Made by a program: the position numbers and the translations under genes. This document shows positions 1 to 7,265 of a stretch of 14,081 bases of DNA, piece by piece. The first letter of the stretch is position 1. Every line of letters begins with the position of its first letter. Under the pieces are notes generated by a model. The model worked only from the letters and a program-made list of their open reading frames with translations, was not told where the DNA came from and ran no database searches. The stretch covers positions 1 to 14,081 of the forward strand of contig QIAR01000068.1 of NCBI GenBank assembly GCA_003225595.1, given 5' to 3'. This stretch comes from Acidobacteriota bacterium (GTDB taxonomy: Bacteria; Acidobacteriota; Terriglobia; Terriglobales; Acidobacteriaceae).

Positions 1-185
1 CAACGGAAAGCCGGAGCGCCACAGCAGATGGGGCGAGCAGAGCACGGAGGCATTCCGTTCCCCCCAATCGAATCATTTTCAACTACGCTCGTAGAGCACC
101 CCTGGAAACGGAAAACCCGGTCATTTGACAGATGACACAGCGTCTTGTGACACTCCATCCATCGACCCAATGAGGGGGGAATCCC

Positions 186-647
186 ATGAAAACCACGGGT
201 ACTTTCTGCGTCCTATTATTTATCAGCTCGCTAGTTGGCGTACCGAATCCTTTAAACGATTCCACTGCAGATCAGACTAAACTCATCGCCTTGGAGAACG
301 CGTGGAATCAGGCCCAGCTACACCACGACGATCGGGCACTGGATGGTCTGATCCCAGACACATTTGTTTACACCGATTACGACGGTACCGTCATGAACAA
401 GGCGCAATTCCTCGCTGATCTAAAAGACCCGTCCTATCGTGCGACAATGATCGCAAACGAGAACGTGAAGGTGTATTCGTATCAGAATGTGGCCATCGTC
501 ATCGGGAACTACCACACCAAGGGCACGTACAAGCGCAAACCTTTTGAACACTACGGCCGATTTACGGATACCTGGATCTATCGGGACAATAAATGGCAGT
601 GCGTCGCCAGCCACACCAATCTGATCAAAAAGGGCGCCGAATTTTGA
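186..647 (+). CDS. Exported DUF4440 / SnoaL-like (NTF2 fold) protein
   Basis: A 153-residue protein with a hydrophobic N-terminus (residues about 5-20, FCVLLFISSLVGV) after a Lys at position 2, which reads as a signal peptide, so it is probably exported. From residue 30 on it has the DUF4440 pattern of the NTF2/SnoaL fold: an opening helix (LIALENAWNQAQLHHD), the phrase LIPDTFVYTDYDGTVMNKAQFLADL, and a closing strand (FTDTWIYRDNKWQCVASHTNLI). Members of this fold are small pocket proteins, a few of them enzymes, and most have no known substrate; none can be assigned here. The start is well supported by a purine-rich GAGGGGGG about 6 bases upstream of ATG. The gene stands alone and ends in an intrinsic terminator whose stem begins at the last base of the stop codon. 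It looks less GC-rich than the haem genes that follow. Confidence 0.8.
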   Translation: MKTTGTFCVLLFISSLVGVPNPLNDSTADQTKLIALENAWNQAQLHHDDRALDGLIPDTFVYTDYDGTVMNKAQFLADLKDPSYRATMIANENVKVYSYQNVAIVIGNYHTKGTYKRKPFEHYGRFTDTWIYRDNKWQCVASHTNLIKKGAEF

Positions 648-706
648 AAGGGAGATTGGTCAATCAGCCTAAGCTGCTCCTTCCCCCCCAACTCTCTCCC
701 TTTTTT
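647..706 (+). terminator. Intrinsic terminator after the DUF4440 gene
   Basis: AAAGGGAGA (647-655) pairs perfectly with TCTCCCTTT, and the inner TTGG (656-659) pairs with CCAA (688-691), with a three-base bulge between the two stems. A run of six T (701-706) follows. The loop contains a further small hairpin, CAGC/GCTG. This is the expected form of a Rho-independent terminator and separates the first gene from the hem operon. Confidence 0.7.
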
Positions 707-767
707 GTAATCCTCCGAACCGGCCTTAGATGCGGGAACGCCGTCGACTCGGTTGCCTTGGTCCTGC

Positions 768-815
768 TTTGAGCCCTGCTTACCAGCGCTCATCGCGCTC
801 AAACCCGAGCAGGGC
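768..815 (+). promoter_or_regulatory. Structured leader or inverted-repeat region upstream of hemE
   Basis: Two perfect pairings compete or interlock here. GCCCTGCT (773-780) pairs with AGCAGGGC (808-815), with a nested AGCGC (785-789) / GCGCT (795-799) hairpin inside. Alternatively TTTGAGC (768-774) pairs with GCTCAAA (797-803). If 775-780 pairs with 808-813 at the same time as the second pairing, the result is an H-type pseudoknot. The structure ends 26 bases before the hemE ATG. Whether it is transcribed is unknown, because no clear promoter was found upstream of it. It matches no riboswitch family that I recognise. Confidence 0.4.
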
Positions 816-841
816 CGAAAATGCTACATTAAATACGGTTC

Positions 842-1894
842 ATGTCTGCCCCTCAATCACGCTTTGTGCGGGCTTGCAAGGCCCAGCCTGTTGACAGTAC
901 GCCCGTGTGGTTCATGCGCCAGGCCGGACGGTACATGTCCGAATATCGTGCCATCCGCAAGAGTCATTCCTTGATAGAAATCTGTAAGAAGCCAGCGTTG
1001 GCTGCTGAAGTGACGATTACTGCCGCGGAAGCGTTGGGTGTTGACGCTGCAATTATCTTTGCCGATCTTCTGCTTCCCCTGGAAGTCATGGGCATGCCCT
1101 TTCACTTCTCTGCTGGTGAAGGACCAGTGATTGAGAAACCAGTATGCGGAAAGCAAGACATCGCGGGTCTACGCACCGACCGCGCGCCTGATCTCGGGTA
1201 CGTTTCCGAGGCGATCCGCCTGGTTTCTAAGCATTTCGGCGATCGCTTGCCGGTGATCGGGTTCTGCGGCGCCCCCTTCACCCTAGCCAGCTACATGATT
1301 GAAGGAGGCAGCTCTCGCAATTATGTAAACACCAAGAAGATGATGTACTCAGCACCTGTGGCCTGGGACGAGCTCATGCGCAAGCTGGTCGCGGTAGTAT
1401 CCGAATATGCTGTGGAGCAAGTGCGCGCTGGGGGCGATGCAATCCAGGTTTTCGATAGTTGGGTCGGTTGTTTAAGTGTCGAGGACTATCGCCGATACGT
1501 TCTGCCCCATGTGACCGAGTTGGTAAAGAAGCTGCAGAAGACTGGCGCACCGGTCATTTATTTCGGCACGGAGACCACTGCGTTGTTGCCGTCCATGAAA
1601 GAGACGGAAGCCGAAGTCATCGGACTTGACTGGCGCATTCCTCTGGACGATGGTTGGCGCAGCATGGGCTTCAAAGGCGCGGTGCAGGGAAATCTCGATC
1701 CCGTGCTGCTCTTTTCGGACTGGAAGGAGTTGAAGTCGAGGGCCGAGGCAATTCTGCGCCGCTCGGGCGGACGTCCGGGACACATCTTTAATTTGGGTCA
1801 CGGGATTTTACCGGAGACCCCAGTAGAAAACGTGAAGGCACTAGCTCAATTTGTGCGCGAACACTCGGCAAAAACCGCGGCGACTTCGGGCTGA
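842..1894 (+). CDS. hemE: Uroporphyrinogen decarboxylase
   Basis: The enzyme decarboxylates the four acetate side chains of uroporphyrinogen III to give coproporphyrinogen III in the cytoplasm. At 350 residues it has the usual family length. Signature 1, PVWFMRQAGRY, lies at residues 21-31 and holds the substrate-binding Arg26 and Arg30. Asp75 in IIFADLLLPLEVMGM corresponds to the catalytic Asp of the family. Signature 2, GFCGAPFTLASYMIEGG, starts at residue 140. The C-terminal NLGHGILPETPVENVKAL is typical. The ATG at 842 gives the normal N-terminus although no strong ribosome binding site precedes it. It is the first gene of a hemE-hemH-hemY operon, with 29 bases to hemH. Confidence 0.97.
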   Translation: MSAPQSRFVRACKAQPVDSTPVWFMRQAGRYMSEYRAIRKSHSLIEICKKPALAAEVTITAAEALGVDAAIIFADLLLPLEVMGMPFHFSAGEGPVIEKPVCGKQDIAGLRTDRAPDLGYVSEAIRLVSKHFGDRLPVIGFCGAPFTLASYMIEGGSSRNYVNTKKMMYSAPVAWDELMRKLVAVVSEYAVEQVRAGGDAIQVFDSWVGCLSVEDYRRYVLPHVTELVKKLQKTGAPVIYFGTETTALLPSMKETEAEVIGLDWRIPLDDGWRSMGFKGAVQGNLDPVLLFSDWKELKSRAEAILRRSGGRPGHIFNLGHGILPETPVENVKALAQFVREHSAKTAATSG

Positions 1895-1923
1895 GGCCAG
1901 ACTCGGTCCGTCGTCACAGGCCA

Positions 1924-2871
1924 ATGTCTAGCACATCGAACTCGCAAAACACTGCCGTCCTGCTGCTGGCCCACGGCAGCCCTGAGTCAGTGGACGACAT
2001 CCCCGATTTTGTACGCTATGTTGTTGGAGGGCGGCCAGTGCCTCCACAGATCGTCGAAGAAATCAAACACCGCTATAGTCTGATCGGCTGCTCTCCGCTG
2101 AATGAAATCACTATGAGACAGGGAAAAGCACTCGAGCGCGAGTTAGGCTTACCGGTCTATGTCGGCATGCGGAATTGGAAACCCTTCATTCCGGACGTCG
2201 TCAAAACCATGCCAGCCGACGGAGTCTCACGAGCGATTGCCATTTGCCTGGCCCCCCAGAATTCGCGAACCAGCGTCGGCCTTTATCGCGGCGCTGTGAT
2301 GGGGGAGAGCGGCACTCCATTCGCACTTGAGTTCATTGAATCGTGGCACGATCATCCATTACTGGTAAGAGCATTTGCCGAGAAATTACTGACCGGCTGG
2401 GAGAGCGCTTGCCGTCAGGTAGGCTCCAAACTTCCTGTGATCTTCACCGCGCATAGTGTGCCGCAACGCACCATTACCGAAGGCGATCCTTATGAGAGTC
2501 AGTCTCGAGAAACGGCTGCGCTCGTGGCGAAAACAGCGGGGCTCGCCGACGAAGACTGGAGCTTTGCATTCCAGAGCCAGGGCATGTCTGGAGGACCCGT
2601 GTCCGGCAATGCATGGATCGGTCCCACGGTCGAAGACATGATCCTGAGGTGGAAAGAAAAGGGCCATATTGGCGTATTTATTCAGCCAGTGGGCTTTCTC
2701 TGCGACCACGTAGAAGTACTCTACGATATTGATATCGGCTTCAAAGGGTTTGCGGCGAATTGTGGCATGCAACTATGGCGCGCCGAGTCACTGAACGATT
2801 CGCCTATGCTGATCGCAGCGCTTGCGGACTTGACGCGGTCGCGTTTGTCACAGTTCTTGGAGAAAGCCTGA
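1924..2871 (+). CDS. hemH: Ferrochelatase (proto- or coproporphyrin type)
   Basis: The enzyme inserts Fe2+ into a porphyrin ring. The 315-residue length is close to the compact Bacillus subtilis-type enzyme, and no C-terminal cysteine cluster for an iron-sulphur centre is seen. The metal-binding His is His177 in VIFTAHSVP, and the partner acid is Glu264 in PVGFLCDHVEVLYDID. The N-terminal LLLAHGSPESVDDIPDFVR and the C-terminal RAESLNDSPMLIAALADL are also family hallmarks. It sits between hemE and hemY, the order seen in the coproporphyrin-dependent operons of Firmicutes, so the substrate could be coproporphyrin III rather than protoporphyrin IX. Sequence reading alone cannot settle this. Confidence 0.95.
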   Translation: MSSTSNSQNTAVLLLAHGSPESVDDIPDFVRYVVGGRPVPPQIVEEIKHRYSLIGCSPLNEITMRQGKALERELGLPVYVGMRNWKPFIPDVVKTMPADGVSRAIAICLAPQNSRTSVGLYRGAVMGESGTPFALEFIESWHDHPLLVRAFAEKLLTGWESACRQVGSKLPVIFTAHSVPQRTITEGDPYESQSRETAALVAKTAGLADEDWSFAFQSQGMSGGPVSGNAWIGPTVEDMILRWKEKGHIGVFIQPVGFLCDHVEVLYDIDIGFKGFAANCGMQLWRAESLNDSPMLIAALADLTRSRLSQFLEKA

Positions 2872-2961
2872 CTTTGTAGCACCAGCATCCCTTCCGCTTC
2901 CCGCTCGGCTTCGTTCGGGGACTCGGCTAATTCAGGCTTTGCCGGCGTTGCACGTGATTTC

Positions 2962-4371
2962 ATGAAACGCATTGCCATAATCGGTGGCGGCATTTCTGGA
3001 CTCTCCGCTGCCTTTGCTCTCGAACAGAAACGCGCCACTGGCGTTCCGCTGGAGTACACGCTGTTCGAAAGCAGCTCGCGTCTTGGCGGCGTTCTGCTCA
3101 CCGAGCGGATGGATGGTTGCCTCATCGAGGCGGGTCCCGACTCTTTTCTCACGGAGAAGCCCTGGGCAATCGACCTCTGCCGCCAAATCGGCCTCGCGGA
3201 CCAACTCATCGGCTCCAATGACGCGCAACGAAAGACCTACATTCTCGTCCAAGGCAAGCTGGTCGTGATCCCCGACGGACTTATGTTCATGGTCCCGACG
3301 AAAGTTCTGCCGACTATCTTTTCGCGCCTGTTTTCTCTCCGCACTAAGCTACTCATGGCCAGGGAGTGGTTCCATGTGGCTAGCAAAGCCGCGAGCGATG
3401 AAACCGTAGCTTCATTCGTGGAGCGGCACTACGGGCCGGAAATCGTGGATCGCCTCGTCGACCCGCTGCTTTCCGGCATTTATGGTGGAGCAGCTTCCGA
3501 ACTCAGCGTGCGCGCCGTACTTCCTCGCTTTGCCGAAATGGAAGCCAACCACGGCAGCCTGGGCCGTGCAATGCTTTCGGCGCGCGACAAAACGCGCCAG
3601 CCGCCGCATGACCCCCCGCGACCATTATTTACTTCTCTGAAAGACGGGATGCAACAGCTGGTCGACGCCGTCGTCGCACGTCTTTCTCCTGCGGCCCTGC
3701 GCATCAACACACCCGTGCTGGAAATCCGGAGAGGGCAGGCCGACTGGTTCGTTTCCGCTGACGCTCAGTCCGACACTTTTGATGGCGTCATTGTTGCCGT
3801 GCCGACGCGGGCAGCTGCACCCCTTCTGCGGTCGTGCAGTCCGGCTCTCCGCGCTGAACTCGGCGGTATCCACTACAGCTCTTCCGTCACTGTGACATTG
3901 GGGTACGACCACAATGTGCGTTCGTCCTTGCCTCCGGCTTTCGGCTTTCTCGTGCCTCGCAGCGAGGCCAAGCGCGTGCTCGCTGCCACGTTTGTGCACA
4001 ACAAGTTCCCGTACCGAGCCCGGGACGACCGCGCCCTGATTCGTTGCTTTCTGGGCGGCACACGCGATGAAGAGATACTGCAGTCCTCGGACGAAGAAAT
4101 CCTCCGCATCGTACGCGAGGAACTCAGGCAGATCATTGGTGTCGGAGCCGAACCTCTTTTCACCCGGGTTTTTAAATGGAAGCGTGCAATGGCGCAATAC
4201 AATGTCGGGCACCTCGAGCGGCTGGAGCGGATTGAGCGCATGCGCCAGGAACTCCCGGGCCTCGCCCTCGCGGGCAACGGTTATCGCGGCATCGGCGTGC
4301 CCGATTGTGTACGTTCCGGCACCGACGCTGCTTCGCAACTCCTCATAACTCTGGGGTTGACTCCCGCCTAG
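2962..4371 (+). CDS. hemY: HemY-type porphyrinogen oxidase (FAD, protoporphyrinogen or coproporphyrinogen III)
   Basis: An FAD-dependent oxidase that removes six electrons from a porphyrinogen to form the porphyrin. The 469-residue protein opens with a Rossmann dinucleotide fold, IAIIGGGISGLSAAFALE (GxGxxG from residue 8), followed by the FAD-ribose Glu and the conserved stretch SRLGGVLLTERMDG and IEAGPDSFL. It closes with LALAGNGYRGIGVPDCVRSG, the C-terminal FAD motif of the HemY/HemG family. The gene lies 90 bases after hemH, has no obvious ribosome binding site, and no upstream in-frame start was found. Its last 29 bases overlap the end of the convergent GtrA-like gene. It could be either protoporphyrinogen oxidase or coproporphyrinogen oxidase (CgoX). 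Confidence 0.93.
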   Translation: MKRIAIIGGGISGLSAAFALEQKRATGVPLEYTLFESSSRLGGVLLTERMDGCLIEAGPDSFLTEKPWAIDLCRQIGLADQLIGSNDAQRKTYILVQGKLVVIPDGLMFMVPTKVLPTIFSRLFSLRTKLLMAREWFHVASKAASDETVASFVERHYGPEIVDRLVDPLLSGIYGGAASELSVRAVLPRFAEMEANHGSLGRAMLSARDKTRQPPHDPPRPLFTSLKDGMQQLVDAVVARLSPAALRINTPVLEIRRGQADWFVSADAQSDTFDGVIVAVPTRAAAPLLRSCSPALRAELGGIHYSSSVTVTLGYDHNVRSSLPPAFGFLVPRSEAKRVLAATFVHNKFPYRARDDRALIRCFLGGTRDEEILQSSDEEILRIVREELRQIIGVGAEPLFTRVFKWKRAMAQYNVGHLERLERIERMRQELPGLALAGNGYRGIGVPDCVRSGTDAASQLLITLGLTPA

Positions 4372-4930
4372 GCTCCAGCCAAAGTGTCCCAGCCAGCCTA
4401 ACGATGCCGCCAGCCGCACCACACCAGCGGTAAAAGCGCCAGCATTTTCTCCCAGAGATCAGACCTGTTCGGCGATTCCGCTCCTCCTGGAACACCCACC
4501 GGTCACTCACCAAGAAGTTCACGATCGAGCATGCGCTAATCGTGATCATATTCGCCACCAGATAGTGGAGGTGCGCCACACCCACCAACAACTCCATCAA
4601 ACTCAGATTGCCGATGATCGAAAATGCTCCCGTGCTCAGATTGAACTTCAGGAGACGCGCGAGAGCATCGCCTGTCCTTGCCCGGTCCAGCGATATCCTG
4701 TCGAACCAGGTGAAGCGCTGGTGCCACAAAAAATTGGGTATGACGGCGGTTTCCACTGCCAGCGCCGTCGCCCACAGGTAATCGAAATGAAACGCCACCT
4801 TCAGCACGGCAAGCACCACCAACTGCACCGCGATTCCAATTCCTCCCACGGCGTTGAATTTCAGCCAGCGGACACTTGACGCGCGCCAGCCTTCTTTACG
4901 CCAGTTTTCGCGACTCGGAGTCGCGGTCAC
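4343..4930 (-). CDS. GtrA-like four-helix membrane protein
   Basis: A 195-residue GtrA-family membrane protein. The family includes proteins thought to move lipid-linked sugars across the inner membrane, and many with no known cargo. Two similar halves are visible: LKFNAVGGIGIAVQLVVLAVL with NFLWHQRFTW (residues 66-75), then LLKFNLSTGAFSIIGNLSLMELL with NFLVSDRWVF. Together they give four hydrophobic segments. A longer reading frame runs back to 5128, but its first 66 residues are charged shadow sequence inside the phosphatidyltransferase gene. The chosen start is GTG at 4930, preceded by GGAGGA nine bases upstream and overlapping the previous stop as GTGA. The 3' end overlaps hemY by 29 bp on the other strand. 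Confidence 0.85.
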   Translation of the reverse strand: MTATPSRENWRKEGWRASSVRWLKFNAVGGIGIAVQLVVLAVLKVAFHFDYLWATALAVETAVIPNFLWHQRFTWFDRISLDRARTGDALARLLKFNLSTGAFSIIGNLSLMELLVGVAHLHYLVANMITISACSIVNFLVSDRWVFQEERNRRTGLISGRKCWRFYRWCGAAGGIVRLAGTLWLEPRRESTPEL

Positions 4931-5658
4931 GGGATCCGCTCCTCCAAATACAGCCGGTAGGTGTTGCGGGCGGCGAGGATCACCAGCATCAGGCTCATGC
5001 CGATGAACCCGATCGCGCCGCTCACATCGAACAGGCGATAACGTCCACCCAGCACCATAGGCCGGAACAGGACGGCAATATTGCCGACCGCCAGCAGAAT
5101 GCGAAGCTCGGTTGGTCCGAGGCGCCAAAAAGAGAGATGAAACTCGCCCAGAGTGTAGGTCGCCAGATAGGCTTGGATCGAAAGCAGCAGGAACGCGATC
5201 AGAAGCCCAATCGCGACGTACGGGTGCATGTAACCCGAGAGTGCGAGGCCACCCATGAGGCTTAGCGCCCCGAAACTGTCAATCATGTGGTCAACATAAA
5301 AGCCGTATCGCGGACGCTGGTGTTGGCGTACCCGGGCCAGCGTGCCATCCAGGCTGTCGCCCAGCCAATTCAGCACGAGGCAGCCGATCACGGCTAGCAA
5401 GGCATAGCGGTTCCAGCGCGAGAGAGCGTAAAAGACCCCGGCCAGTATCTGTGCCACAAAACCCAGCAGGGTCAGGTGGTCGGAGTTGATACACCCTGGC
5501 GCGCGTTCCGCCATCCATGTCAGCGCCCGCTTTTCCGCAGACGCCACGAAACTTTGCTGTACGCGCCGGGCATTCGAGAAGGCGGGTCTTCGACGCCGCA
5601 TCTCGTCCAAAACCCTGGGGTTGGTCTGCTCGCAATAATCAATTAGTGGACTCGTCAT
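4927..5658 (-). CDS. CDP-alcohol phosphatidyltransferase family protein
   Basis: A 243-residue integral membrane enzyme of the family that transfers a phosphatidyl or other phospho-alcohol group from a CDP-alcohol to an acceptor alcohol. The complete active-site motif is present: D101-x2-D104-G105-x2-A108-R109-x9-G119-x3-D123-x3-D127, whose Asp residues bind the two metal ions. A cytoplasmic basic N-terminus (about residues 1-60) leads to INSDHLTLLGFVA and several hydrophobic segments. The start is clear: AAGGAGG lies seven bases before the ATG. It follows the aminotransferase by 176 bases and shares four bases with the GtrA-like gene, so it is probably cotranscribed with at least the latter. 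The acceptor cannot be told from the motif, so no specific gene name is justified. Confidence 0.9.
   Translation of the reverse strand: MTSPLIDYCEQTNPRVLDEMRRRRPAFSNARRVQQSFVASAEKRALTWMAERAPGCINSDHLTLLGFVAQILAGVFYALSRWNRYALLAVIGCLVLNWLGDSLDGTLARVRQHQRPRYGFYVDHMIDSFGALSLMGGLALSGYMHPYVAIGLLIAFLLLSIQAYLATYTLGEFHLSFWRLGPTELRILLAVGNIAVLFRPMVLGGRYRLFDVSGAIGFIGMSLMLVILAARNTYRLYLEERIP
4940..4945 (-). promoter_or_regulatory. Ribosome binding site for the GtrA-like gene
   Basis: GGAGGA on the minus strand, nine bases before the GTG at 4930. It lies inside the last codons of the phosphatidyltransferase gene. It fixes the GtrA start and suggests translational coupling. Confidence 0.7.
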
Positions 5659-5834
5659 GCTCAGGCCTCCTTACGCGACCCCAATTTGCCCGGGGCCCCA
5701 GGATCAGGACAATGCACGTCGGGTAAAGCGCGGCACAAACGAAGATCAACAGGTAAGTAACTGGCGGGAAAGGAATTGGGATTCCAGGTAAACGGGTAAG
5801 ACGCGGGTTTCCCGGCGAACACAGGGCTCGCGGT

Positions 5835-7241
5835 CTATACCGGGGAACCGACAGACGAAGCGGCTGCCTGGATTGCATTCCGCAATTGCTCGACTGCCCA
5901 GGCGATCTGTTGTGCCGTAATCACTGCAGGCGGAGCGATCAACAGGTGATCGCCCGAAATACCATCGACGCAGCCCTGCATCGGGTAGACCAGTAGCCCG
6001 CGCTCGAGCGCTGACTGGCCCACGCGAGCAGCGAAATTCAGCTCGGGTGGATAGGGCTGCTTGCTTTCCTTGTCGGCGACAAACTCTACACCCCATAGCA
6101 GGCCGATCCCACGGACATCCCCTATGGTGGGAAGGGCGCGCAATTCTTCCAGTGTCCGCCGCAAGTTCGCGCCCGCGCTTCCGGCTTGCTGCGAATCCGC
6201 TGCTTGCACCAGCTTTCTCGTTTCGATGAGCCGTAGCACCGCCCTCCCGGCCGCCACCGAGATCGGGTGCGCATTGTAGGTGAATCCGTGCAGGAAGGAT
6301 CCAGAGCCTGCCGCGATCGCGTCTGTCACTTTTCGGCTGGCAATCACCGCGCCCAAGGGTGCGTACCCACTGGAAAGCCCTTTCGCCGACACCAGGATGT
6401 CCGGCGCGACGTCCCAATACTCGACCGCAAAGTTCCGCCCGGTACGCCCCATGCCGGTCATCACTTCATCCGCGATCAGCAGCACACCGTGGCGGCGGCA
6501 TATCTCCGCTACATTTTTCAGATATCCGCCCGGAGGCACGGCCGCTCCCAGGGTCGCGCCGCTCACCGGCTCTAGAATGAACGCTGCCGCCTCTCCGTTG
6601 CTCGCCTTGATGGCGCGTTCCAGTTCCTCGGCATACTGTTGCCCGCAGTTTTGGCATCCGTCAGTGCAGTCATAATTACAGCGATAACAGTACGGGAACC
6701 CCAAATGCGCGAATTCCCGCACCATGGGCAGATAAATCTCGCGTCTACGCTTGTTTCCCGAAACCGCCAATGCGCCCAACGTGGATCCGTGATAGCTCTG
6801 CTCACGGCTCAGAACTCGGTAGCGTCGCGTCTCGCCGATTTCGACCTGATACTGCCTCGCCAACTTCAGGGCCGTCTCGACCGATTCCGATCCACCGCAG
6901 GTGAAATACACGCTGCCGCCGCGAAAGTTCTCTCCCGCAAACTCCAGCAATTCCTGCGCATACTCCTCAGCCATTGGAGTTGTAAACTGGCTGCTGTGCA
7001 CGAACTCGAGTTGCGCAGCCTGTTCGGCCATGGAAGCCGAAACTTCTGTAACCCCATGCCCGATAAAATTGACCGCCGCCGAACCGGAAAAATCGAGATA
7101 CCGTTTGCCTTCTGCATCCCAAACGTATACGCCCTCGCCGCGTATGGCTGAGGGAAACACTTTGCGAAACGATCGCTGCAAAAGTGCGGAGCGCGGATAT
7201 GCTGATGGATGGGAGCCTTCCGTGATCGAGGAGCGCGGCAC
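5835..7241 (-). CDS. Class III PLP-dependent aminotransferase with five-cysteine insert
   Basis: A 468-residue fold type I (class III, omega-type) aminotransferase. Family marks are CGGSESVETALKLAR (PLP phosphate binding, residues 115-129), YHG (150-152), LLIADEVMTGMGRTG with Asp258 for the PLP ring nitrogen, and the Schiff-base Lys287 in VSAKGLSSGYAPLGAV. Between YHG and the Asp lies a cysteine-rich segment, C185-x2-C188-x3-C192-x3-C196-x2-C199. Some relatives have a shorter Cys-containing stretch here, and in this one it resembles a metal or disulphide knuckle. The start is GTG at 7241, the only suitable one that keeps the normal N-terminus, and it lies just seven bases after TATAAT. The amino donor and acceptor are unknown. 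The downstream genes suggest a lipid or envelope role, but this is only context. Confidence 0.9.
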   Translation of the reverse strand: MPRSSITEGSHPSAYPRSALLQRSFRKVFPSAIRGEGVYVWDAEGKRYLDFSGSAAVNFIGHGVTEVSASMAEQAAQLEFVHSSQFTTPMAEEYAQELLEFAGENFRGGSVYFTCGGSESVETALKLARQYQVEIGETRRYRVLSREQSYHGSTLGALAVSGNKRRREIYLPMVREFAHLGFPYCYRCNYDCTDGCQNCGQQYAEELERAIKASNGEAAAFILEPVSGATLGAAVPPGGYLKNVAEICRRHGVLLIADEVMTGMGRTGRNFAVEYWDVAPDILVSAKGLSSGYAPLGAVIASRKVTDAIAAGSGSFLHGFTYNAHPISVAAGRAVLRLIETRKLVQAADSQQAGSAGANLRRTLEELRALPTIGDVRGIGLLWGVEFVADKESKQPYPPELNFAARVGQSALERGLLVYPMQGCVDGISGDHLLIAPPAVITAQQIAWAVEQLRNAIQAAASSVGSPV

Positions 7242-7248
7242 GCCTCGG

Positions 7249-7254
7249 ATTATA
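7249..7254 (-). promoter_or_regulatory. Candidate -10 box for the aminotransferase gene
   Basis: The minus strand reads TATAAT, a perfect consensus -10 element, with seven bases between it and the GTG start codon. Initiation at the usual distance would fall on or next to the GTG, giving a leaderless mRNA. No good -35 box is seen 17 bases upstream (GAATCT), so confidence is moderate. Confidence 0.4.
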
Positions 7255-7265
7255 ACGGGACGGAG

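Noticed and set aside
125..153. TTGACA at 125-130 as a -35 box for the first gene
   Set aside because: At 16-18 bases downstream there is no acceptable -10 sequence (TGACAC or GACACT), so the promoter cannot be supported. Frames open at the left edge (1-135) show no recognisable protein.
2872..2961. CTCGGCTTCGTTCGGGG-like stretch in the hemH-hemY gap as a terminator or repeat
   Set aside because: Only a four-pair stem can be drawn, with no T run. Similar GC-rich strings are common, and nothing shows that it stops transcription within the operon.
3625..4422. 265-residue minus-strand frame opposite hemY
   Set aside because: hemY is certain from its FAD motifs; the antisense frame shows no recognisable domain.
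4931..5128. N-terminal extension of the GtrA-like frame
   Set aside because: The 66 residues are charged and lie in the shadow of the phosphatidyltransferase. A strong ribosome binding site and the GTGA overlap place the start at 4930.
5746..6417. 223-residue minus-strand frame within the aminotransferase
   Set aside because: Arg-rich out-of-frame reading of a confirmed gene with no family features.
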